DNA of 64,000 bases from positions 6,630,163-6,694,162 of the forward strand of contig JBCNJP010000018.1 of the NCBI GenBank assembly GCA_039602395.1, read 5' to 3'. Below the pieces are notes generated by a model, which saw only the letters and a program-made list of their open reading frames with translations, had not been told where the DNA came from and ran no database searches. Positions 21,278 to 29,178 of this stretch are shown piece after piece (positions within the stretch are counted from its first letter, which is position 1; every line of letters starts with the position of its first letter). The position numbers and the translations under genes are program-made. This stretch comes from Deinandra increscens subsp. villosa. Taxonomy: Eukaryota; Streptophyta; Magnoliopsida; Asterales; Asteraceae.

Positions 21278-21338
21278 CCTAAGTGCATCGGGCTTTCTCT
21301 GCGTGCTTTGCGGCCGACCTGATCGCTATTCACTTAGG
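21278..21338 (+). other. Conserved-loop hairpin H3 (element A)
   Basis: CCTAAGTG (21278-21285) pairs perfectly with CACTTAGG (21331-21338). The loop contains CTTTCTCTGCGTGC and GGCCGACCTGATC. It is followed by TTCTGCTTTATTTTT. Confidence 0.85.
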
Positions 21339-21825
21339 GTTCTGCTTTATTTTTGCATGAAACATCATAAACGTATATCTCATTTTAAAAAGATAAAAGA
21401 AAAATCAATATGAATATGATGATTTGTTAACTTCTTTGATAGAGTGAGGCTAAGTGATCAGTGCATGATTAATATACCTTAAGCATATCCAAAAATGTTA
21501 AATACTATTAGTGCATGCTTAAAATCAATGTGATGCATTCGGGATCTGCTTGACTTGCATGCTGATTAAGTTTGAAATTGAAATGTGTATGATGCGTATT
21601 GGTTGATATGATCTCACGTCTGGATCTTTCTTAAAATTAAAACAGAGTTCGTTTGTATAGTCGTTTTATATCTTTTTATTTGAAAAGCTCAAAAGGATTT
21701 ACTTTCTGCGTTATTTTTTTGATAAGATCGATACTTTGTGAATAGTATGATGATTTGTGTGAGTTTGTCGGCATTTCAAAAGTTCAAAATCTGAAATGGG
21801 TCAAAATTGAAATTTTAGGGTTTTC

Positions 21826-22655
21826 AGCGAAACTACTGTTTCGCCTGCTTAGTTTCGCCGTTCGCGCTCTCAGCGAACTTATTCTTTCGTTATTGGCGAA
21901 ATTAATCTGTTTGATCAAATTCTCGAGCGAATATGCTCTTTCGCTAAGGCGAAACTACTGTTTCGCCCTAGCAAAACTACGGGCGAAATTGTTCAATATT
22001 TATACCTTTGATCGAGTATCTCGGTCATTATCCGAAACCCTAACGAGAAAAAACCTGCAAATTTCAAACCGACTCGCGAAACTCAAATTCGCCCAAACTG
22101 TTTCATCGTTTTCATCATTATAACCGATACCGGTTCAAGGTGTGTGGGTTTCTGATCATCTCTCGTGTTTATCGCGTCCGAAATCTGCAACTTTTTTGGG
22201 GTTTTTAAGCAAAATCGGCGTCAAGGGTTTTTCGGTCCCCATTAATTCTATGTTAAAACAATTTTGAACCTACATTATACTTGATTGAATGTTTTAGGTG
22301 TTCGCTGTTGGTTTTGATTGCAAAAATTGTGCTTAAAAACGATTATCGGACTTTTGAATTCGTACAGTCGCGTCCAGCGAAACTGTATGTTCATCTAGCG
22401 AAACTGAACGAAAGTTCATCTGTTACGAGCGAAACTGTTCAGCGATTATGCCTAAATTTCGCTGACAGTGTCGCCGTGATTCCTAGCGAAACTGCTGTTT
22501 CGCCTTCAGCGAAACTACGGTCTCGTAGCGAAACTGCAATGTCTCGGCGAAACTGACCTCGTCAGTGTCGCTGCGACCAATGTCGCGAATTTACTTGTTT
22601 CGCCGTGTGCGACACTATGGTTTCTTAGCGAAACTATTATTTCGCAGCGAAATTA
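21826..22655 (+). repeat. GCGAAAC repeat field before the env-like frame
   Basis: About 20 copies of GCGAAAC/GCGAAAT, with inverted TTTCGCC/TTTCGCT copies, occupy about 830 bp and end some 75 bp before the env-like ATG. It is the same motif as in the gag leader and LTR of this element. Confidence 0.85.
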
Positions 22656-22728
22656 CCATTTTTTTTATTCAATGTAATTTTTTTAAATTCCTTTTAACTC
22701 ACAAAATTTCGGTTTCATTCGCAGAAAA

Positions 22729-24369
22729 ATGTCCGCCTTAAAGCACGAGCCGCGAAGTAATGTAACTGCATTTCTGGATGATCGAACTGAGAAGGCCATC
22801 GGTTTTAGAGACTGTATTGCATGGTTAAAGAAGTCATGCATTTTTTATGCCATTTCTCATATGCCAATTATTGATGAAAGACATATCCGAGAATTCTGGC
22901 TGACGGCTGAGTATGATGTTAAAGCTAAACATGAATGTATTCGAGCGAAGGTCATGCAGAAGGATATTGTGATCACAATGAAGACTATAGCTGAAGCTCT
23001 TAAGCTCGAGGAGGATGTTGGTGATGTAACCAAGTTGAAAGAACTAGATGTATTGAGAGGTTTTGAGAAAGAGATGGGATATGAAGGTGGTGAGTTATGG
23101 AAGACCAAAAAGGAGATTAAGAAATCCTTGATGTCTAAGGAATGGAGATATATTGCGCATGTCTTCATTTCATGCCTAGATGACAGAAAAGGTGATTCTG
23201 ATGGATTGAATTTGATCTGGGCCGAGGCAATGCTGTTAGTTTGTAAAGGCAAGAAGGCTGATATACCTCAGAGAATATTTGACGCCATGGTATCAAACAT
23301 TCAAGCTTTGAAGAAGTCAAGATGGCTGTTGTATCCAAGATTTGTGCAGATGATCATTGAACACCTAGAGCCGGAATTGCCTAAGCTGGGGGTGGCTCTT
23401 ATTGTTAACCCAATGCACCCAAGAATCCTATCCGATTGTGCTGCCAAGAGACCAGATTTCTCCGGATACACCACATACTTGATGAAGCATATGTACTCTG
23501 CAAAGAGGTACGAATATATTAAAAAATTGATTGAAGATGAGAACAAGAGGAGAAATGATGGAAAGGAGAGTGAGAATGTAAAAGGAAAGAGGAAGCAGTA
23601 TGTGAGAAGCTCGGGCAAGGAACCTGCTGATGAAATCGAAGATGAGCTTGAAAATCTGGCACAACAAAGAAAGAAATCAAAAGAAAAACAGAGTGCATCA
23701 ACAGAAGAAGAGGTAAGGGCAACCAAGAAAAGAAGGGTTGATCCCCGATCTGAGATGGATGAAGATGTCATTCGAGGTGTTAATACCTCTTTGGCCAATG
23801 AACTGGGAATGATAAAGACAAAGCTGGTAAATTCAGAGATCAGAGAAAAGGAGAAGGACAAGCAGATCCTGAACATGAATGAGATTATTGTAAAACAATC
23901 TTCACTGATCAAAACATTGCTGATAGAAATGAATGAAATTAAGAAGCATCTGAATTTGCCTAATCAAATGAGTGAAGCTGAGATTGAATCCATGACTGAT
24001 TTCACAAAGTCTACAACTGGAGAAGCAGGTGGTAGTGGCACTGGTGGAGCTGGTGTAAGTGGTTCAGGTTGGAATGAGGCTGGTGGAAGTGGTGCTCCTA
24101 ATGATGTAGATTTGGATGCCATCAATGTAAGCGATGCAAATCTTTACAGTCTTGAAACAGAACAACAGCCTGAGATCGTCCAGGCACAATTCCTCCATCT
24201 TATTGATGAAAGCGATGAAGAGGCTGAAATTGATGATCGTTCAGAGCCTGAAAACTACTCCTTGACTGAAAATTCTCTGATCTACCAAGCAAAGATCAGC
24301 TCTGTAAGTCAAGAAATTATTGATTTGAGAAGGGAAGAATGGTTCACCAAGCCAGAGATTGAAGATTAG
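22729..24369 (+). CDS. Sirevirus extra ('env-like') reading frame, 5' part
   Basis: Open for 546 codons from ATG (AAAAATGTCC) to TAG at 24367-24369. Sireviruses often carry an extra frame after pol, called env-like by position. This protein shows no signal peptide and no obvious transmembrane helix, so an envelope role is not supported by sequence. The first ~270 residues look like a folded domain of unknown function (FRDCIAWLKKSC, HIREFWLTAEYDV). A basic TKKRRVDPR at about 334-342 resembles a nuclear localisation signal. A predicted coiled coil lies at about 350-410, then a Gly/Ser-rich linker and an acidic tail. The same frame continues after the stop, so the TAG is probably a nonsense mutation. 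Confidence 0.8.
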   Translation: MSALKHEPRSNVTAFLDDRTEKAIGFRDCIAWLKKSCIFYAISHMPIIDERHIREFWLTAEYDVKAKHECIRAKVMQKDIVITMKTIAEALKLEEDVGDVTKLKELDVLRGFEKEMGYEGGELWKTKKEIKKSLMSKEWRYIAHVFISCLDDRKGDSDGLNLIWAEAMLLVCKGKKADIPQRIFDAMVSNIQALKKSRWLLYPRFVQMIIEHLEPELPKLGVALIVNPMHPRILSDCAAKRPDFSGYTTYLMKHMYSAKRYEYIKKLIEDENKRRNDGKESENVKGKRKQYVRSSGKEPADEIEDELENLAQQRKKSKEKQSASTEEEVRATKKRRVDPRSEMDEDVIRGVNTSLANELGMIKTKLVNSEIREKEKDKQILNMNEIIVKQSSLIKTLLIEMNEIKKHLNLPNQMSEAEIESMTDFTKSTTGEAGGSGTGGAGVSGSGWNEAGGSGAPNDVDLDAINVSDANLYSLETEQQPEIVQAQFLHLIDESDEEAEIDDRSEPENYSLTENSLIYQAKISSVSQEIIDLRREEWFTKPEIED

Positions 24370-25281
24370 ACTCCTCTATTTCAAAATATCTCACATCCAA
24401 GGAGGAAAGAGTCTGATAGGCACATCATAAGCTGGAAATTCAATGCAGCTATCCATGCTTTTATGATCAAAAGGAGAGGTGGCAGCATCTCCTACATACA
24501 CAAACGTGATAGCTTCAAGACCTTGCCCAGATGGGATTTGAGGAGGTTGGCTGAGCTCCCTCTTATTGATGAAGAGCAAAGTGGAAGGGCAATAAATTTA
24601 AGGATGATGCTACAACAGGCTGCAAAAGACGACTTTGTGTCTTTTGGATTTATGAAAGGTGAAAGGAAGAAGTCCAGGACAGAAATTGATGAAGCGACCG
24701 GAAAGCCCAAAGTCTACCTGAAATTCAAACCAGCCAAGACTATGAACAGGGTCAGAATTCCAGACCAACAACTTTCAAGGCTGCAGTTATTCAGGAAATG
24801 GTTTTATGATAATCAAACAGGTGAGGCAGTGATCAGAATTGGAGAAGATGCTGAGATTAGATTGTTTGACCCGATGGAAGTATTTTCATTTAGCAACGAT
24901 GATTTAAAGACCTTGTGCGAGAATCCTATTAGATGTGGGGCAGGAGATGACACAGCTGAAGAGGCAAATCTGTTTATGAGAGTTGCCAACAAAGCCCGGG
25001 GGATTATCAAAGAAATCAAGGATTTAGCACTGAAGGTAAGGGCTAGTGAAGACAAAATGGAAGAAGATAGGGATTTGGCAAACCAGATGAACAAAGCTTG
25101 GGGCGGTCTTGGAGAATCATCTGAACAAGTTGAAAAGCCGGCTGATGTCCCCGTTGCTAATGAGCCAACTGTTTTGGGGGAATCAGAGGCTTATGTCCCC
25201 GTTGCTGAAGAGTCTAATGTCTTGGGGGAAACTGATCTGAGCAAAGAGCCAAGCCTGAGTGAAGCCGGAGCCGAAGAATGA
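24370..25281 (+). pseudogene. Env-like reading frame, 3' part after in-frame TAG
   Basis: Same frame as the preceding entry and open to TGA at 25279-25281. The first internal ATG is at 24463, so a separate 272-residue product is possible, but continuity of frame makes one interrupted protein of about 850 residues more likely. It has a basic and aromatic first part (LPRWDLRRLAELP, RLQLFRKWFYDN), a likely helical stretch at about 160-210 of the 272, and a repetitive acidic tail (VPVAN/AEE..VLGE). The tail codons coincide with the purine tracts TTTTGGGGGAA and CTTGGGGGAA. Confidence 0.7.
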
Positions 25282-25318
25282 AAAATCAAGAGGCTGAATC
25301 CCTCCCTAGGGGGAATAT
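25172..25318 (+). other. Multiple polypurine tracts before the 3' LTR of A
   Basis: TTTTGGGGGAA (25172-25182), CTTGGGGGAA (25221-25230) and TAGGGGGAATAT (25307-25318) are successive G5AA tracts. Only the last abuts the LTR and would prime plus-strand synthesis. Repeated PPTs here are a recognised Sirevirus trait. Confidence 0.8.
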
Positions 25319-25793
25319 TGAAGATCAATGTAGGGAGGAATTCATTGTTTTGTTTATTTAACTTGTCTAGATTAGTTTCTTTGTAATTTTGGTTTTTTGG
25401 TAGTTAGCGAAACTACCGAGCGAAACTGTTGTTTCGCTCGGTATCTAGATTAGACTGTCTCAGTGACAGTTTCGCTTGGCCAGCGAAACTACCAGCGAAA
25501 CTGTCTACTGATGTGTATAAATTGTCGCCTTTGTGCACACTCTTGTAACTTTTGCAACTTTGAGAACCCTAATACAAGAAATCTGATTATTGGTAAGTTT
25601 GGTGACGGCTAGGAGCATTTCATACTATCTTTGTAGCTTGTATTCATCTCTTATCATTCTTTTGGTTCAAGTTGTGATTGTTCAATACTAGAAACCCATT
25701 TTAGCTATTGGAAATCATCTATTGTTGTTATTTCATTGGTTTTCTTCTCAAAACATCATCATTAGCACTGATTAAGATCAGTGAGGACCAACA
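25319..25793 (+). repeat. 3' LTR of Sirevirus A
   Basis: 475 bp, TG...CA, followed by the AATAT TSD at 25794-25798. It has the perfect hairpin (25415-25442), a TATA box (25516-25523), and GTAAGT at 25593-25598 where the 5' LTR has ATAAGT. Confidence 0.95.
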
Positions 25794-26069
25794 AATATTA
25801 ATTATCAATTATCAATTAATAAAATATACTTACAAAGTAACTAAAAGTTAAGTTTCAAACCTGCAAACGAATTGAGTATACCATAGTCCAACATGCAAAT
25901 GAATTGGTAAAAAAAAAACTTAAACATTAACCTAGTATCATTTTCCATGGACCAAAAGAGAAGTAAAGTTAAACCAAAATACAATCATCCAAGTATCATT
26001 TTTCTATAGACCAAAAGACAAGTAAAGTTAATTAAACACAATACCAGATTCAAACAAACAACAACTGAT

Positions 26070-26500
26070 TCAATTTTGTTCCTGGCCCTTGCATGTCCTG
26101 TTGTTGTGTCCAGGCTTCTTACACTTTCCACAAACATTTGATTTTGCCTCCTTCCTTGCTCTCTGATCTTCCAACTCAATAGTTGATCTCTTCCTTGCTT
26201 TCCTTGGCCTCCCGATAAGTTTGTGGTATGTAGGAGGTGTGATAACTGTTGGGATTTGTGATTTTTGCCACATATCCATGCCATTAATTGGATACACTTT
26301 AAACTGTATACCTTTCTCCACTTCTCCATGCTGTAAACACGGTGTATAAAACTTTCTGGTATGATCTTCGTCTTTTCATGTTGTCCCTTGGTCCAAATTG
26401 CTGCCACTACATGTCTTCATGGGATTCCAGTAATTTCCCATCCCCTGCAAGTACAAGTTCTCTGACTCATGTTCACAACATATTGGCTACCATGTGGGCC
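26070..26500 (-). pseudogene. MULE transposase C-terminus (SWIM and CCHC zinc motifs), decayed
   Basis: On the minus strand SQRTCTCRGWEITGIP is the first half of a SWIM finger; the next Cys codon is replaced by TGA, and the frame then resumes with HVVAAIW. Further on, in another frame, lie PPTYHKLIGRPRKARKR and a CCHC knuckle, CGKCKKPGHNNRTC, near 26080-26130, ending at TGA/TAA. These are standard C-terminal motifs of MURA-type transposases. At least one nonsense codon and one frameshift are present. Confidence 0.8.
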
Positions 26501-26999
26501 ACATGCTTGGTAATGTTCCTCTCCATTCCAGCTAATTTTGTTCCAGTTAATATAATTGCATAGTTAGTCAACAACCATGTGAAATCATAAGAATGAATTG
26601 TTAACATACTTTGAGACTTCCTTCTTGTTTGACTCAAAATATCTTAGTAGCATAAGGTGTGAACAGACCAGCACTTCTATCAATGACTTTTTGAATATTT
26701 ACAACCCTCCACATCGGATACTCCCTGATGTATTCCAATAGGGTGATAATAGGCTTGTCTATGCAATCCATAATCTTTGCATTCATTACCTCACACATGT
26801 TGTTTAGTAAAACATCACTGACTGCCCTGTCTGTTTATCACAAGATATAAAAACATGTGCTTAGTAAAACACATATGGTTATTTAATATATACACTAGTA
26901 GATACCAGAAAAGTGAGCCCTTGACCAGTGTTTAGGTGGGATTTTTGCCAACCATGATACTGCATCACTGTTGATATTTTTTATAATATCTGATATTTT

Positions 27000-27175
27000 T
27001 TAACAATATCGAATTCTTTATCAAAGTGGACAACTGATGTCGATGTGGCAATCTTCCAAAGCATGTCTTTATAAATCTTTCCTCTATATGTTTGCTTCAT
27101 ATTCTCACTGATGTGTCTAAGACAATATCTGTGCTCAGCACATGGGAAGACTTCAGACATTGCAGGAATAATACC
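27000..27175 (-). pseudogene. MULE transposase internal exon
   Basis: After an acceptor-like ...CCAATAACAG on the minus strand the sequence reads GIIPAMSEVFPCAEHRYCLRH, the segment after the second catalytic Asp of MULE transposases. The donor side (DRQK then GTATGATA) lies near 27257, leaving an intron of about 80 nt. The exon breaks down after VVHFDKEF. Confidence 0.75.
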
Positions 27176-27271
27176 CTGTTATTGGAACATGCAAAGAAAT
27201 AAGTACACATGTGCATGAATATAATATTAAAAATCTAATTTAAAAAATATATCATACCTTTTGTCTATCAC

Positions 27272-27970
27272 TTATAAAGGTGAAGTTTCAGTTTCTAGGC
27301 CCATGTCCAAGTCTTCACCAATGCATTCTAGAAACCATGTCCAAGAGTTTTTGTTTTCTGCATCAACTATTGCATAAGAGAGGGGGTAAATACCATTATT
27401 AGGGTCCACTCCAACTGCAGTGAGCACTTGACCAGGAAAGGGACCCTTTAGAAATGCCCCATCCAATCCTAAAAAATCTCTTCCAATTTCTTTAAAACCT
27501 TGTTTCAAAGAGCCTAAATAAACATAAATCCTTTTGAATTTTCTTTCCATGGAAGTGGGATCTATGGAAGGTTCAGCCTCTATTTTACCAGTTGAGCCTG
27601 GATTTTTGTTTTTCAATTCATCAACATAATCTCTAAGCCTTCCATACTGGGAGTTATAATCTCCATGGATGTATGACATAGCCAAGTTCTTTGCTCTAAA
27701 AGCTTTCATAGTTGAAACACCAACTTGAAACTGCCTTTGCATTTGTTCTTGAACAGCTCTGATTGGGATGCGTGGATTTTTTTGAAGTTGATCTACTAAT
27801 TTCTTAGATAGAAAAGTAGCTGTGCAAGCTTTGATGTCATGACTTTGGTTGCATATATGTTCATCCACAAATGTTCTAACCACCCAAGTTTCAGATTTGG
27901 AGTTCCAAGAAACCAACAGAACCCAAGGGCATAAATGCTTTTCAGGATTTGCTTTTTCCCCTTCCATCAA
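27272..27970 (-). pseudogene. MULE transposase core
   Basis: The largest intact piece (232 codons). It shows CPWVLLVSWNSKSETWVVR (DNA-binding region), VDQLQKNPRIPIRAVQEQMQ, then the MULE catalytic domain starting at FLGLDGAFLKGPFPGQVL, which contains the first catalytic Asp, and YPLSYAIVDAENKNSW. The frame shifts just before the second Asp (ISDRQK). In intact elements this enzyme cuts and inserts the transposon at 9-bp staggered sites, matching the TSD seen here. Confidence 0.88.
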
Positions 27971-28122
27971 GATGTTTCATATTTGGACCTTTATCTTTGC
28001 CCATACTGCTAGATACATCAGAATTCTTGACTTTTGCTACTGTTATTAATACATCACCCCAACACATTGCCCTTAACAACCCTAATTAGTATTCTGTTTA
28101 CAACATAAATTTCATTAATCAA

Positions 28123-28550
28123 TTACTTAACTTCTTTCTTACTTCCAAAAGATTGACCAACATAGAAGATGGAATTATTTCTATTTTCTCTTCCACTATC
28201 AAACAACTCACTATCCATTTCCACTTCATGATCATCATCACCTACTTCTAGTTGTTGGTTATTGTCCTCTACACCTTCATCAATATGCACCCTATAATCT
28301 CTCATATCTATATCATCAACATCATTTGGTATGTAGTCACTATCATCACTCTCATTCATTTGATCGCCATTCTCAACACTCACCTTATCTTGTAGCTCCT
28401 CATCCTCATCTTGCATATCCTCATTCTCAACATTGACCTCAGCTTCCACACCCTCATTCTCACCATTTAAATTCACATCAACATGTTCACCAAAGAAAGG
28501 ATCAAACTCAGAATCATCCAATTGGTGTGTGAGCAGTTGGACACTTGAAC
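28123..28550 (-). pseudogene. MULE transposase N-terminal acidic exon
   Basis: Begins after an AG at 28551-28552 and reads SSVQLLTHQLDDSEF, followed by a long Asp/Glu-rich stretch and DSDYIPNDVDDID, then SFGSKKEVK before a stop. Acidic N-termini ending in an F.SK.EVK motif are common in plant MULE transposases. The junction to the core exon is decayed. Confidence 0.7.
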
Positions 28551-28790
28551 CTCTTGCGACAATTACATGTAAAACAAGAAATCGACTGCTGTTAAAATAA
28601 AATAAGAAATCAATTATCCCTGATGTTAGGGTAGTCATTGGCAGGGGTAATCAAAGAGCAACACTTACGTTAACATCAGATTTAAAACATAAATAGATTT
28701 GCTATTCGAAGAAAAGGAAAAAACAAGAAATCGATTCTCCCCGATGTTAGGGTAGCCATCAACAAGAGTAATCAAAGGAGCAAAACTTAC

Positions 28791-28848
28791 GGTACATATC
28801 TTGAACTTCGTCTGGTAGGAGTGACAAGCGATTGAATGGGTTTGCCAT
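28791..28848 (-). pseudogene. MULE transposase putative first coding exon
   Basis: ATG at 28848-28846 opens MANPFNRLSLLPDEVQDMY and meets a consensus donor GTAAGT at 28790-28785. Splicing to 28550 keeps frame and gives ...MYRSSVQLL. A diverged copy of the donor-side sequence occurs near 28614-28675, so this part has been duplicated. Confidence 0.55.
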
Positions 28849-28966
28849 CGTTCCCGATTTCTTGGATGAACTGCGAATGAAGGGTTCTGGAAGGAAGAGT
28901 GACGAGCCTAGGAAGTTTTTTCTCTGATCGACAGAAGCTTCTGTTGTGCGTGGAGGGTTTTTCTTA

Positions 28967-29169
28967 GGGTAAAATTACAATTAAGCCCAGCATGTGCAAG
29001 GCACATGCCTTATTTAACGTCCAATTTAAACGGTGTTAAAAGAGTCTTATTGAAAATGTCTAATTTCGAAAAGAAAATAACTTTAAAGGTTTTTCTATGT
29101 AATAAGTTTTGGGAAAGGTTAATATCCGTAATTTTGATAAGTGTAAAGGTCGTAATCTGTAATTTACTC
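28967..29169 (-). repeat. MULE right terminal inverted repeat
   Basis: Inverted partner of 3782-3974; the outer end is AATTTACTC. The TSD TTTTTATTT follows at 29170-29178. Confidence 0.9.
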
Positions 29170-29178
29170 TTTTTATTT

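Larger units (their letters stand above)
20228..22728 (+). other. Element A region between pol and the env-like frame
   Basis: About 2.5 kb with no convincing coding capacity. It holds a nested hairpin (20366-20437), three conserved-loop hairpins (21101-21338), G-rich purine tracts (e.g. 20524-20541 and 20761-20770) and the second GCGAAAC field. A possible 3' splice acceptor, TTTCATTCGCAG, ends at 22724, five nt before the ATG of the env-like frame. Confidence 0.7.
4248..25793 (+). mobile_element. Sirevirus-type Ty1/copia retrotransposon (element A)
   Basis: A complete element: two LTRs (476/475 bp, TG...CA), AATAT TSDs, a primer-binding site matching initiator tRNA-Met, gag with two zinc knuckles, pol in copia order (protease, integrase, RT, RNase H), a long extra 3' reading frame and several G-rich purine tracts before the 3' LTR. 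The large gag, extra frame and repeated purine tracts are known hallmarks of the SIRE/Maximus lineage. A gypsy element splits pol at 9122-18132; without it A is about 12.5 kb. About seven LTR differences suggest insertion well under a few million years ago. Lesions include two adjacent TAG codons in integrase and a TAG in the env-like frame. Confidence 0.95.
3782..29169 (-). mobile_element. MULE DNA transposon hosting nested retrotransposons
   Basis: The element has inverted termini of about 200 bp, both reading GAGTAAATTACAGATTACGACC inward from the ends, and a perfect 9-bp TSD. Without the 21.5-kb copia insertion and its duplicated 5 bp it would be about 3.8 kb. A decayed MURA/FAR1-type transposase lies on the minus strand at 26070-28848. 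The Sirevirus entered close to the left terminus, downstream of the transposase. The TIRs differ at roughly 10-15% of positions by eye and the transposase has several lesions, so this is an old, immobile copy and the oldest layer of the nest. Confidence 0.92.

Noticed and set aside
23301..23912. 203-codon antisense open frame
   Set aside because: It lies opposite the env-like frame, is Ser/Phe-rich as expected of an antisense shadow, and has no motif.
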